Assembly (NCBI GenBank): GCA_964427155.1
Contig: CAYRSC010000024.1
Span: 62,001 to 126,000, forward strand
Length of the DNA: 64,000 nucleotides
Direction of reading: 5' to 3'
Source of the DNA: Desulfothermus sp964427155
GTDB lineage: Bacteria; Desulfobacterota; Desulfovibrionia; Desulfovibrionales; Desulfothermaceae
Notes under the pieces: model-generated
Told to the model about the DNA's origin: nothing
The model's input: only the letters and a program-made list of their open reading frames with translations
Database searches by the model: none
Shown: in pieces, positions 42,747 through 51,895 of the stretch
Position numbering within the stretch: position 1 is the first letter of the stretch
How the letters are laid out: each line of letters starts with the position of its first letter
Position numbers and translations under genes: made by a program

Positions 42747-43445
42747 TTACCTGCCCACCCTGGGCCATATGGTACACCTTCTACAGGGGGCATATCCCAT
42801 ATAAAAGGCATCATAAAGGGATGAAAAAAATATCCTGTTTCCTCTTGAAATTTTTCTACCCAAAACACAGTTCATGGTATGAAATCTAAGTGTCCTTCTA
42901 TTTCCCACAAATCTCTGGTGTGCCGCGGGAAGAGAAAGGATCCTCCTCCAGAAACCCCTTTTACCTCTCATTGCCTCACGCTGTGCCTGGAGGAAGAGAT
43001 GTATCATTCGTGGTGATTGATCAGGGTGGGGAAAGCAAAAGGCATATCCCCTCTTCACCATCAGCAGGTTTATAAATGTACCATCTGGGAGATATACATA
43101 GGCCAACACCCGGTGAAACCTATCCACATCCCTTCCCACCTGAGAGAGGCGAACATATCTTTTCCACACAATGGAAATGAGGAACCTCTTTGCCTCCCTT
43201 CCATAATATTGAGAGGTCTCTCCTGGTGCATGTGATATCTCCGGGGCATCTATCCCCTTGAGCCGCACCTTTGTACCTTCTCTTAAAAAGAAGGTATCTC
43301 CATCCACCACCCATCTCACAAGATGATATTCTGGAGACCTAAAGCCCTGGGCCAGGGTGACATGAAAAAAACAACAAAAACATATAAGGGATATAAAAAA
43401 GACAAGCCCCTGCTGGGGCCTGTCTCCTATATGACTATAGGTCAT
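42747..43445 (-). CDS. Thermonuclease (SNase) family protein with C-terminal Cys motif
   Basis: A 232-residue exported nuclease-like protein. After a hydrophobic segment (about 14-33), the SNase domain has VDGDTFFL, VRLKGIDAPE, the catalytic Arg region and GREAKRFL. The C-terminal 50 residues form a separate module with FHTMNC, then YAPCRRC, like the Ada-type metal-binding tail of some nucleases. The ATG lies eight bases before the rpoD stop with AAGG upstream. The rpoD terminator falls inside its signal-sequence codons. Expression would thus need terminator readthrough; the start is therefore uncertain. Confidence 0.8.
   Translation of the reverse strand: MTYSHIGDRPQQGLVFFISLICFCCFFHVTLAQGFRSPEYHLVRWVVDGDTFFLREGTKVRLKGIDAPEISHAPGETSQYYGREAKRFLISIVWKRYVRLSQVGRDVDRFHRVLAYVYLPDGTFINLLMVKRGYAFCFPHPDQSPRMIHLFLQAQREAMRGKRGFWRRILSLPAAHQRFVGNRRTLRFHTMNCVLGRKISRGNRIFFSSLYDAFYMGYAPCRRCTIWPRVGR
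43395..43423 (-). terminator. rho-independent terminator of rpoD, inside the SNase gene
   Basis: On the minus strand ACAGGCCCC and GGGGCTTGT form a nine-pair stem (one G:U) with a four-base loop, followed by CTTTTTT. It starts twelve bases after the rpoD stop. Confidence 0.85.
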
Positions 43446-45204
43446 AATATGCCTTCAATATCTGACTCCTGGAGGGATGTTTCAACTTTCTAAGGGCCTT
43501 TGCCTCTATCTGCCTTATGCGCTCCCTGGTTACATTAAACAGCTTCCCCACCTCCTCCAGGGTGTGATCTGACTTCTCTCCTATACCAAACCTCTTTCTT
43601 ATCACCTGTTCCTCTCTAGGAGTAAGCTCTGAAAGTATCTTGTTTATCTGCTCTTCCAGTTTAGAATGAACCACCTTTTCTGCAGGAGCAACCGCCTTCT
43701 TATCCTCTATAAAATCACCTAGACTGGAGTCCTCTTCATCCCCAATGGGGGTCTCAAGTGAGATAGGCTCTTTGGCTATCCTGAGCACCTTTTTCACCTT
43801 CTCCAGGGGATAATCCATGCGTTCTGCTATCTCTTCTGGAAGGGGATCCCGTCCCAACTCCTGGACCAGATACCTGGAGGTACGTATGAGCTTATTGATG
43901 GTCTCAATCATGTGCACTGGTATCCTTATGGTACGGGCCTGATCAGCAATTGCCCTGGTTATTGCCTGTCTTATCCACCAGGTGGCATAGGTGGAAAATT
44001 TATATCCCCGCTGGTACTCAAATTTATCCACGGCCTTCATAAGACCAATATTCCCCTCCTGAATAAGGTCCAGAAATTGTAGGCCCCGGTTGGTATACTT
44101 CTTGGCGATGCTCACCACCAGTCTCAAATTCGCCCGGATAAGCTCCTGTTTTGCCTTGAGGGCATATTCATTTCCATGTTTCATGCGCCAGAGGATATCC
44201 TCTAATTCGTTTATATCGTGACAACAATTCTCTTCCAGCCTCTTTAATATCTCCATCTTTCCAATGAGCATCTCTTTAAAAGAAAAGAGCTCTTCCACTG
44301 TCATCCCCAGCTCATCTGCGGCCTCAATCGGCCTTATCTCTCTTTTGTCCAGCCTTTCAAAGAGGTCCTCTATCTCTGCCTTTGTCTTACCAACGGAGAT
44401 GATATATGCAGAATAGTCCCTTCTGCAATTGTTCATCTGTCGTACATAGTCCTCTATATGCTCAATCACTTCATCCACTAACTTCTTTTCCAGTTTTATA
44501 GCTCTTAACCTATCCACTATCTGTCTCTTAAAGTCCAAAAAACGCTCTGCATTTGCCCTAGTACGTCTATCTAAAGTACATAGTTCATCCACTTTCTTAA
44601 ATAAATATTTCTTTTTCTTATATAACTGCTTAATCTCCTCCAATAAAGAAATCACCCTCTCTCTCTGATTCATCTCCTCTTCTGTAGGATCATCTTCTTC
44701 TATAGTTTTTACCACGTCTTTTAATTTTATATTACCTTTCTTTAAATCTTCTCCTACATTTATAAGATATTCAATAGCAACAGGAACCTCTGCAAAAGAA
44801 TATAATACCTCCAATTCTCCTTCTTCAATCTTCTTAGCAATTTTCACTTCTCCTTCTCTATCTAATAGAGGAACAAGTCCCATCTCATGGAGGTACATCC
44901 TTACAGGATCAGAACTACGGGTGATATCATGTGGATCATCCTCTTCTTCCATAGATGAAGACACATCTCCTCCCTCAAATTCCAATTCCACATCATTAGA
45001 GACTATCTCCATCTTCTTGTTGGTCTGTTCATCTATAATAGAAATCTCAAGCTGCTGAAACAAAGTGATAATTTCTTCTATCTGTTCGGGGTCATTTACA
45101 TCAGAAGGAAGAGAATCATTGAGCTCCTGAAAGGTCAAAAATCCCTTTTCCTTCCCCTTTGCAATAAGGGCCTTGATTTGTTGAACATCCTTGATGTTTC
45201 TCAT
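43435..45204 (-). CDS. rpoD: RNA polymerase primary sigma factor (sigma-70)
   Basis: A 589-residue sigma factor with region 1.1, region 1.2 (SDPVRMYLHEMG), a non-conserved acidic insert, region 2 (core binding and -10 contact, KFSTYATWWIRQAI), region 3 and region 4 (VTRERIRQIEAKALRKLKHPSRS) that reads -35 boxes. It is the last main gene of the rpsU-mutS2-dnaG-rpoD operon, overlapping dnaG by four bases (ATGA). The insert between 1.2 and 2 is AT-rich. Confidence 0.97.
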   Translation of the reverse strand: MRNIKDVQQIKALIAKGKEKGFLTFQELNDSLPSDVNDPEQIEEIITLFQQLEISIIDEQTNKKMEIVSNDVELEFEGGDVSSSMEEEDDPHDITRSSDPVRMYLHEMGLVPLLDREGEVKIAKKIEEGELEVLYSFAEVPVAIEYLINVGEDLKKGNIKLKDVVKTIEEDDPTEEEMNQRERVISLLEEIKQLYKKKKYLFKKVDELCTLDRRTRANAERFLDFKRQIVDRLRAIKLEKKLVDEVIEHIEDYVRQMNNCRRDYSAYIISVGKTKAEIEDLFERLDKREIRPIEAADELGMTVEELFSFKEMLIGKMEILKRLEENCCHDINELEDILWRMKHGNEYALKAKQELIRANLRLVVSIAKKYTNRGLQFLDLIQEGNIGLMKAVDKFEYQRGYKFSTYATWWIRQAITRAIADQARTIRIPVHMIETINKLIRTSRYLVQELGRDPLPEEIAERMDYPLEKVKKVLRIAKEPISLETPIGDEEDSSLGDFIEDKKAVAPAEKVVHSKLEEQINKILSELTPREEQVIRKRFGIGEKSDHTLEEVGKLFNVTRERIRQIEAKALRKLKHPSRSQILKAYYDL

Positions 45205-46889
45205 TCTCCCCCCTTAAGTAAGGAATTTATTTGGGTTAAGAAAAATCTCACCCTTTCCTCATCCCCATCCTGCTGGGCCAGGGTAAGGGCCTCCCGCGCC
45301 CTTTTCAAAAGGGCCTCCCTTTGTTTTTTCTTTAGAAACGACTCTATATTATCCCATAACCCTTGTGGGTCCTCCTCTCTCTCCCTGAGAAAAAGCGATT
45401 CAATATAGAATCCCTTCTCCTCTTCTGAGAGCGAGGCCACTATATTATCCCCGTGAGAGGTGCGTATCTTCTCCCACAGGGACCTTGCCATCTCACTCTT
45501 CAATATCAGGCTTAGATCAAGGCCTTCAAGGCGAGGGATATATTCTGGGTAACATATAGCAAATCTGAGTATCTCCCTGTCCCCCAGTCCCATCCCATCC
45601 CCTCGCACAACACCTCTTCTCTGCACAGGGGCAGGGGTGGGCTTGAGTTGTTGAGCCAGCTCTCCCTCACCTATCCCAAGTTCTCTACTGATCCTATTTA
45701 GATACAGGGCCCTTAGGGCAGGGTCTGAAAAGGAACTCAGGAACTCCCTGCACCAGCGAATAAGTTCCCCTGGCGAATTTTTTAATCTAATCATGTGAAG
45801 GCAAAAGGCAAGACCCTCTTGGGCCCCTACCATTAGCTCTGAAAAACTATCCTTCCCTCTCTCTTTTAAAAAGGAATCCACATCCTCCCCCTGGGGAAGC
45901 ATCACCACAGACACCTCCATCCCCTGCCACATGAACATCTGGGCACTGTGAACTGCGGCCTTTACCCCTGCCTCATCCCCGTCAAAAACCAGGATTGCCC
46001 TTGTACACAACTTGGATAATCTTTTTACCTGATTTGGGGTAAGGGCGGTCCCCAACACCCCACAGGAATTGGAAAAACCCCATTGAAAGAGGGAAATCAC
46101 ATCCACATATCCCTCGGTGAGGATCACCTCCCCCTTCCTGGAGATCTCTCGCCTGGCGTGGTAAAGGCCATAGAGGTTATCCCCCTTCTTAAATATCATA
46201 TTCTCACTGGAATTCAGGTACTTGGGCTCCCCTTCCCCCACTATCCTTCCCCCAAATCCCACAATCCGGCCTGTCACATCTGGAATTGGGAATATGATCC
46301 TGTTTCTAAAACGGTCGTATATCCTCCCCTTCTCGCTCTTCAACAAAAGACCTGCATCCACTGCCTCCAGAGGAGAATAGCCCCTGGAGGAGAGAAAATT
46401 CTTTAGACCATCCCACCTATCCAGGGCATATCCCAGTTTGAACATCTCTATCACAGAAGGAGAAAGCTGTCTCTCCCTCAGATATTGCTGGGCCCTGGGG
46501 GTTTGTTGAAGACACTGGGTAAAATACCCACTGGCCACTGAGTTCATCTCAAAAAACAGCTTCCTTTTAGATACCCCCTCCCCTTTATGGCCAAACTCCA
46601 CCTTTATCCCCAGTTCCTCAGCCATTTCCATCACAGCCTGGGGAAATTCCACTCCATTTATACGAGAGTAAAAATCAATGACATCTCCTGATGCCTGGCA
46701 TCCAAAACAGTAAAAAAGTCCAAGCTCAGGATTTACATAAAAGGAGGGCTTGGTCTCATTGTGAAAGGGACACACTCCCCTCAGACGGCTTCCCACCCGC
46801 TCAAGCCGAACATGACGTTCCACCACAGAGACAATATCCATCTTCTGCTTTATCTCTTCTATGAACTCTCTGGAGAATGATGCTGACAT
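45201..46889 (-). CDS. dnaG: DNA primase
   Basis: A 562-residue primase that makes RNA primers at the replication fork. The N-terminal zinc finger CPFHNET...CFGC (about 40-64) is followed by the TOPRIM domain with EGYVDVISL and FDGDEAG (the metal-binding acidic set). The helicase-binding C-terminal domain is short. The ATG at 46889 overlaps the mutS2 stop (TGATG); a GTG directly before it is an alternative start. Confidence 0.97.
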   Translation of the reverse strand: MSASFSREFIEEIKQKMDIVSVVERHVRLERVGSRLRGVCPFHNETKPSFYVNPELGLFYCFGCQASGDVIDFYSRINGVEFPQAVMEMAEELGIKVEFGHKGEGVSKRKLFFEMNSVASGYFTQCLQQTPRAQQYLRERQLSPSVIEMFKLGYALDRWDGLKNFLSSRGYSPLEAVDAGLLLKSEKGRIYDRFRNRIIFPIPDVTGRIVGFGGRIVGEGEPKYLNSSENMIFKKGDNLYGLYHARREISRKGEVILTEGYVDVISLFQWGFSNSCGVLGTALTPNQVKRLSKLCTRAILVFDGDEAGVKAAVHSAQMFMWQGMEVSVVMLPQGEDVDSFLKERGKDSFSELMVGAQEGLAFCLHMIRLKNSPGELIRWCREFLSSFSDPALRALYLNRISRELGIGEGELAQQLKPTPAPVQRRGVVRGDGMGLGDREILRFAICYPEYIPRLEGLDLSLILKSEMARSLWEKIRTSHGDNIVASLSEEEKGFYIESLFLREREEDPQGLWDNIESFLKKKQREALLKRAREALTLAQQDGDEERVRFFLTQINSLLKGGE

Positions 46890-49183
46890 CACCCCTCAAA
46901 CTCCACTATGGTAACCCCATCTCCCCCCCTATCTTCAGGGGCAAAATAGAAATCCTTTACTCCCGGCATCCCCTGGAGCACCTCTCGCACCACTTTTCTC
47001 AAAATACCCTCTCCTCTCCCGTGTATAATCTGGACCTGGGAGCCTCCCCTGAGCATGGCCCTATCTATAAATTGTCTTAAAAGGCCCTCTGCCTCTAGGG
47101 CCCTTTTCCCTCTCAAATCAAGAGAAAAGCTAGGGGATGAGGCAGCGCTCACCCTATAACTCACCCCCTTCTCTCCCCCCTGCCTCTCCTTTCTCTCCTC
47201 TATTTCCCCCTCTCCAGCCCACAGAGAGATCCCTGAGATATTTATCTTGATCCTCCCCTGGGAGACCTCTTCCACCACTGCCTTTTTGTTCCAGGGGATA
47301 TAGAGGACCTTATCCCCCTTTTTCAGTGAGGAGATCTCCACCTCTCTCTTATTCAGGGAAGGAGGGGCTGAGGAATATGCTCCCCTCAAGTGCTCCCTTA
47401 CCCTCCTTAACCTCTTTATGGCCTCTCTTTTCTGGATCTTCTCCTGTTGCAATTGTCTCACTATCTCCCTGATAGTGGAACTTATCTCCTCACCAAGGGA
47501 GGAGAGTTTTTTCTCATATTTTTCTCTAAGCTCTCTTTCCCGCTCCTCCAGCCTCTTCCTCTGTCTCAATAACATCTCAATCTCCTTCTCCCTCTCCAGG
47601 GCCAGGGAATTGAGACGGGATATGAGATGAGACGTATCCTCTTCACCCACCAGAAGATATCTCTCTGCCCTCTTCAATATCTCTTCTGGGAGGCCAAATT
47701 CACGGGCCACATCCAGGGCCTGGCTGGTCCCAATCTGATCATAGGCCAGGCGATAAAGGGGCCTTTTGGTAACAGGGTCAAATAATACCGAGGCAACCCT
47801 TATATCATCTCTCTTCAGGGCATATAGCTTCAGGGCAGGAAAATGGGTAACAGAAAATATCCATGCACCTCTCTCCATTAAACAGTCCAGCACTGCCTGG
47901 GCAAGGGCCGCCCCCTGAGAAGGATCTGTGCCCGAACCAAATTCATCCAACAGGACCAGGGTGGAGGCATCCACCTCTTCCCAGATATTGCGGAGTTTCT
48001 TTATCTGGGCGGTATAGGTACTAAGGCTCTCTTCAATAGACTGTTCATCCCCTAGAAAGACATATAGCTTATCCCAGAAGGGGATATGGCTCCCCTCTGC
48101 ACATGGAACAGGGATACCCGCCAGGGCCATAAGAGAGGCAAGACCAAGGGACTTCAGACATACTGTCTTTCCCCCGGAGTTTCCCCCAGTGAGAAGCAGG
48201 GCCCTGTGACCATCCTCCAAACAAAGGTCCACCGGCTGGGTGGCATCTCCCTTCTCCAGATATAGCAGGGGATGTCTAAGCTCCCTGATAGATATCTGCA
48301 AGCCACCCACCTCAAGGATAGAACAATTCAATTCCTGGGCAAAGAGGAGCTTTGCCCTGAGCACGTCTATGTGAATAAGCAGGTGGTATAATCCCCTTAT
48401 CTGGAAGTCTTCCTGGGAAATGAGAGAGGTTAAGTACCTTAGTATCCTATTTTTCTCCTCCCTTTCCCGCTGCCTGAGTTCCTGGAGCTTGTTGTTTAGC
48501 TCCACAAGGAACAGGGGTTCAAAATAACAGGTCTCTCCACTCTGGGAATAATCATGGATTATCCCTTTAATCCTTCCCTTAAAATTTGACTTTAAGGCTA
48601 TCACATATCGGTCAGAGGAGATGGTGAGATATTCATCCTGGAGCATATGGGAAAGGTCTTCCTGGAAGAGAAAATCATTTACCTTCTTGGTGCACTGTCT
48701 CTGTAACTTCCTTATCTCTCCCCTGATAGATAAAAGTTCAGGAGTGCTTTCATCCCTGATCTCTCCAGAGGGGTCCAGACACCTTGAGAGTCCTTGAAAG
48801 GCCCTTCTGGGCCATGAGCAGGAGGAGAGAAGGGAGGTGAGGTGGGGATAATCTTCCCCAAGAGAAGACAGGAAAGAATAGACCCCTTTTGCCACCTCCA
48901 GAAAAGACCTCACACCCCATAGACCATCCTCGTCCAAGGGTTCTCCCCTCCTTATGTGGTCAAAGACCCCTTCCAGGGGTGGAAAGGGTCTTAGAAGGGA
49001 GACTATCTCCTCCTTAAGAGAAAATCCCTCTTGCAACACCCCTTTCACAAAGGAGAGTTCATCTCTCTCCCCACAGGGAACAAGAGATAGGACCTCCCTC
49101 TTTCCTGCCTCAGATAGACAATAGATACTGAGATGCTCCAATACCTTGGAAAATTCCAATAGGGACAATGTGTTTTGATCCAT
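46889..49183 (-). CDS. mutS2: Endonuclease MutS2
   Basis: A 764-residue MutS2. N-terminal lever and clamp helices (about 1-290) precede the ATPase with Walker A GGNSGGKT, where most family members have GPNTGGKT, and Walker B LVLLDEFGSGTDP. A long coiled coil (about 520-610) and a KOW-like part lead to the Smr nuclease domain (LDLRGKRALEAE, HGRGEG). MutS2 suppresses recombination or splits collided ribosomes in bacteria studied. Its place between rpsU and dnaG is unusual. Confidence 0.96.
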   Translation of the reverse strand: MDQNTLSLLEFSKVLEHLSIYCLSEAGKREVLSLVPCGERDELSFVKGVLQEGFSLKEEIVSLLRPFPPLEGVFDHIRRGEPLDEDGLWGVRSFLEVAKGVYSFLSSLGEDYPHLTSLLSSCSWPRRAFQGLSRCLDPSGEIRDESTPELLSIRGEIRKLQRQCTKKVNDFLFQEDLSHMLQDEYLTISSDRYVIALKSNFKGRIKGIIHDYSQSGETCYFEPLFLVELNNKLQELRQREREEKNRILRYLTSLISQEDFQIRGLYHLLIHIDVLRAKLLFAQELNCSILEVGGLQISIRELRHPLLYLEKGDATQPVDLCLEDGHRALLLTGGNSGGKTVCLKSLGLASLMALAGIPVPCAEGSHIPFWDKLYVFLGDEQSIEESLSTYTAQIKKLRNIWEEVDASTLVLLDEFGSGTDPSQGAALAQAVLDCLMERGAWIFSVTHFPALKLYALKRDDIRVASVLFDPVTKRPLYRLAYDQIGTSQALDVAREFGLPEEILKRAERYLLVGEEDTSHLISRLNSLALEREKEIEMLLRQRKRLEERERELREKYEKKLSSLGEEISSTIREIVRQLQQEKIQKREAIKRLRRVREHLRGAYSSAPPSLNKREVEISSLKKGDKVLYIPWNKKAVVEEVSQGRIKINISGISLWAGEGEIEERKERQGGEKGVSYRVSAASSPSFSLDLRGKRALEAEGLLRQFIDRAMLRGGSQVQIIHGRGEGILRKVVREVLQGMPGVKDFYFAPEDRGGDGVTIVEFEG

Positions 49184-49242
49184 GAGACCCTTTGGCTCTC
49201 TTTAAGGGTTGCCTTTCCTGAAATAATGGGAGGGAAAAGGTT

Positions 49243-49275
49243 AAAGGGGGAGGGTGTCATGCACCACCCCCTCTT
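49243..49275 (-). terminator. hairpin between rpsU and mutS2
   Basis: AGGGGG-T-GGTG and CACC-C-TCCCCCT arms form an imperfect stem on the minus strand, followed by a short T-rich tract. It may cut transcription partly after rpsU, as in the E. coli macromolecular-synthesis operon. Confidence 0.5.
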
Positions 49276-49290
49276 TAACTGACGTTAGAG

Positions 49291-49491
49291 TTAGATAAGT
49301 CCGGCCTTTCTCAATTTCTTCATAAGCCTCTTTTTGGCAGCAGCCTCTTTCTTCTTCCTTCTCACGCTGGGCTTTTCATAATGCTGCCTCTTCTTAAGCT
49401 CCGACAGGATACCTGCCTTTTCACACTGTTTTTTAAATTTCTTGAGGGCAATCTCAAAGCTATCGCCCTCATCTAAAAAGACTCCTGGCAC
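49291..49491 (-). CDS. rpsU: 30S ribosomal protein S21
   Basis: A 66-residue basic protein with the family start PGVFLDEGDSFEIALKKFKK and a Lys/Arg-rich helical tail. S21 helps mRNA base-pairing at the Shine-Dalgarno site. The start is GTG with GGGGGTGA six bases away. It heads the rpsU-mutS2-dnaG-rpoD gene order. Confidence 0.96.
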   Translation of the reverse strand: MPGVFLDEGDSFEIALKKFKKQCEKAGILSELKKRQHYEKPSVRRKKKEAAAKKRLMKKLRKAGLI

Positions 49492-49530
49492 TTAATTTCA
49501 CCCCCTTTAAACAGAAATCAATTGAGCCAA

Positions 49531-49557
49531 TTTATACCTTTGCTTCCAAATAGGCAA
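49531..49557 (-). promoter_or_regulatory. putative rpsU promoter
   Basis: On the minus strand TTGCCT and TATAAA are separated by 15 bases, about 40 bases before the rpsU start. Confidence 0.35.
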
Positions 49558-49572
49558 GAAAAAATTTTTTCT

Positions 49573-50436
49573 CTATCGGGCAAGGTATGAGCCACATAGG
49601 ATACATCCAAGGCCAAGGGCATATATAGGCAAAAAGGGCTCTCCAAAAAAGAATACAAGATTCAATGAGGCAATGAGGGGAGTGAGAAATACCAGGGCAG
49701 CCGCGGAAGAGGCATCCAGACGTCTCAAGGCCATTATCCACAAGACATAGGAAAAGCCATTTACCAGGGTCCCATTCAACACAAGGGGAAGGAGGGAAGG
49801 GAGGGGAGGAAGGAGAGGTCTGGAAAAGAGGCACATGGAAATCCAGGAGGCCACGGTGGCGGAAAAAAAGTAGATGATGTTTAATACCACTGGGTCCCTT
49901 TTAAGGGACTTACTGAGCACAGAGAAGAGGGCAAAACACAGGGAGGCAAAGATCACCAGAAGGAGTATGTGGATGGAAGAGAGATGTATGGCCCCTATCT
50001 TTCCCCTGCTAAGGACCACAACCACCCCGAAAAAACCCAACATCAAGCCCAAAATCCTTAATACTCCAGGACGTTCCCCCAGTAAAAGCGAGGACAAAAG
50101 GGCCACAAAAAGGGGCCAGGTATATTGCATAACCAGCACATCAAGCCCCCGGGCTTCCCTGTATCCATAGTAGAGGAGGAGGTAATATATATAGGTGCCC
50201 AAGAGTCCCAGGACACATGTCCAGAGGAATTCCCCCAGGGAAAAAGAGAAGAGATCTGAGATCCTGGAGGTAAAAATCCCATATAAAAGCAATACCAAAA
50301 AGGATATGAGGCTTGAATAAAATAAAAACTGGTGATGGTCCAGGTCTATTTGTCCCAGTTTGGCCACCACCGGGATAAGGGACCAGAGGAATACACACAT
50401 AAGTGCCAGGAGATATCCCTGGGTACGTATCCGCAT
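49573..50436 (-). CDS. EamA/DMT-superfamily transporter
   Basis: A 287-residue membrane protein with ten predicted helices in two five-helix EamA repeats. The repeat joint lies near 140. Family members export or import amino acids, nucleobase sugars and other small metabolites. It is the last gene of a six-gene leftward operon with a GntR regulator, ATP-grasp ligase, aminomutase and amidohydrolase, three bases after the 98-residue gene, so it probably carries that pathway's substrate or product. Direction and substrate are unknown. Confidence 0.88.
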   Translation of the reverse strand: MRIRTQGYLLALMCVFLWSLIPVVAKLGQIDLDHHQFLFYSSLISFLVLLLYGIFTSRISDLFSFSLGEFLWTCVLGLLGTYIYYLLLYYGYREARGLDVLVMQYTWPLFVALLSSLLLGERPGVLRILGLMLGFFGVVVVLSRGKIGAIHLSSIHILLLVIFASLCFALFSVLSKSLKRDPVVLNIIYFFSATVASWISMCLFSRPLLPPLPSLLPLVLNGTLVNGFSYVLWIMALRRLDASSAAALVFLTPLIASLNLVFFFGEPFLPIYALGLGCILCGSYLAR

Positions 50437-50439
50437 ACT

Positions 50440-50736
50440 TTAAAGCCTCTTATAGGGCAACAACTCCTCCCCTGATATATGATATAGTCTCAACTTATGG
50501 CTCCTGGGGAACTCCCTCTTTATGACCTTTTTAAGTAACTTTTCCAGGCCCCTTTCCTCTACCTCAAACTCCTCAACAAAAAACCCCCTCTCTATCACCT
50601 TAAACCTCATCTCTGAGACACGGATTATCACCACCGAGCGGTTCCTCTTATAGGAGCGAATGTCTATCCCCTCACCTGGCCCCATCTTTTTAAGTCTTGT
50701 CCTGAGGAGGGGGAGAAGGGATTCCTTATTTATCAC
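50440..50736 (-). CDS. Hypothetical protein of the KamA/ATP-grasp operon
   Basis: A 98-residue protein with no family I recognise. It is basic at the start and strongly charged, with a beta-strand segment (NRSVVIIRVSEMRFKVIERGF) followed by a helix, suggesting a small alpha/beta domain. The GTG at 50736, six bases after AAAGGG, starts it just beyond the stop of the M20 gene; a GTG at 50769 would overlap that gene. It lies three bases before the EamA gene. Confidence 0.65.
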   Translation of the reverse strand: MINKESLLPLLRTRLKKMGPGEGIDIRSYKRNRSVVIIRVSEMRFKVIERGFFVEEFEVEERGLEKLLKKVIKREFPRSHKLRLYHISGEELLPYKRL

Positions 50737-50746
50737 AGCCAGCCCT

Positions 50747-51895
50747 TTATTGTCTCTGGAAGAAGTCACAACAGGCCAATATCAATTCAGCGGTGAGGTG
50801 AACCCGCAAGGGGATAGAGGCCGCATAGATATATTCTCTCTCACTATGGTCCTCCCCCCCCACAGGTCCCAGTCCATCTATTACTGGGGTTCCCACATGG
50901 GAGATAAAATTGGCATCAGAAACCCCGCCCCTCATCTCGCAGGAAATATCCTGTCCCAGGGAGAGGGCCACCTCCCTTGCAAGGTTGCATAACTCCTGAT
51001 TCTTTTCCCTCTCCATACAAGGACGAGAAGAAACCTCCACGGCTTCACTCCTTACCCCCTTTACCCTGCATGTGGAGACCATCTCCCCTATGCGTCTCCT
51101 CAAAGACTCCATCTGAAAAGACTGGGCAAATCTTATATCCACAGCTATCTCACACCTATCTGGTACAATATTGGGGGCAACCCCACCCTCTATCCTCCCT
51201 ACATTTACACACACGCCATCTCCAGGACTGTTTAATCCTTCAATCTCCATGACCTTATAGGCCATTTCCAAAATAGCAGAGGCCTTGTCCTTCACCACAA
51301 AACCAGCGTGTCCTGCCCTTCCATAGGTACATATCTTATACCCCAGTTTACCCTTTCTCCCTGAGACTATCTCCCCATTTATCCCTCCCCCCTCAAAAAC
51401 CAGTCCACACAGGGCATCTTTTCCATATTCCATAATGGTCTTTTTGGAAGAGGGAGAGCCTATCTCTTCATCAGAGTTTATCATAAATACCACGGGGAGA
51501 GAGGAGAGTTTCCCTATAAATTCAAGGTACTTCAGGGCATAGAGGGCTATTACCAGCCCCCCCTTCATGTCATATACCCCTGGACCTCTTATCCTATCTC
51601 CTTGAATAACAAGATCTGTAAAGGAGGTGGTAGAGGGAAACACCGTGTCCATATGGCCCATGAGTAACACATATCCACTGCTCTTCCCTTTAGGGCTCCC
51701 ACATAATAATATCCCCTCTCTCCTCTCTATCTCAAAGAGGGCAGGGATTTCTCTGGAAAATATCTCCAGGCACCTCTCTATTCCAGAGATATTTTTACTA
51801 TGGGAATTTATTTCCACCAGTCGCTTAAGGAGCAGAAGGGCCTCCTGCTCCTTTTCTTCCCAAAATTCTGTAAAGTTGTTGAATTTATCCTGCAT
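50747..51895 (-). CDS. M20 family metallopeptidase/amidohydrolase
   Basis: A 382-residue di-zinc hydrolase of the ArgE/DapE/CPG2 group. LLMGHMDTVFP carries the first zinc His and catalytic Asp, GPGVYDMKGG the bridging Asp, and NSDEEIGS the catalytic Glu pair. GRAGHAG marks the dimerisation lid domain. Such enzymes cleave N-acyl amino acids or dipeptides. Its start overlaps the aminomutase stop by eleven bases. Next to an ATP-grasp ligase it might remove or recycle an amide-linked group; this is inference. Confidence 0.92.
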   Translation of the reverse strand: MQDKFNNFTEFWEEKEQEALLLLKRLVEINSHSKNISGIERCLEIFSREIPALFEIERREGILLCGSPKGKSSGYVLLMGHMDTVFPSTTSFTDLVIQGDRIRGPGVYDMKGGLVIALYALKYLEFIGKLSSLPVVFMINSDEEIGSPSSKKTIMEYGKDALCGLVFEGGGINGEIVSGRKGKLGYKICTYGRAGHAGFVVKDKASAILEMAYKVMEIEGLNSPGDGVCVNVGRIEGGVAPNIVPDRCEIAVDIRFAQSFQMESLRRRIGEMVSTCRVKGVRSEAVEVSSRPCMEREKNQELCNLAREVALSLGQDISCEMRGGVSDANFISHVGTPVIDGLGPVGGEDHSEREYIYAASIPLRVHLTAELILACCDFFQRQ

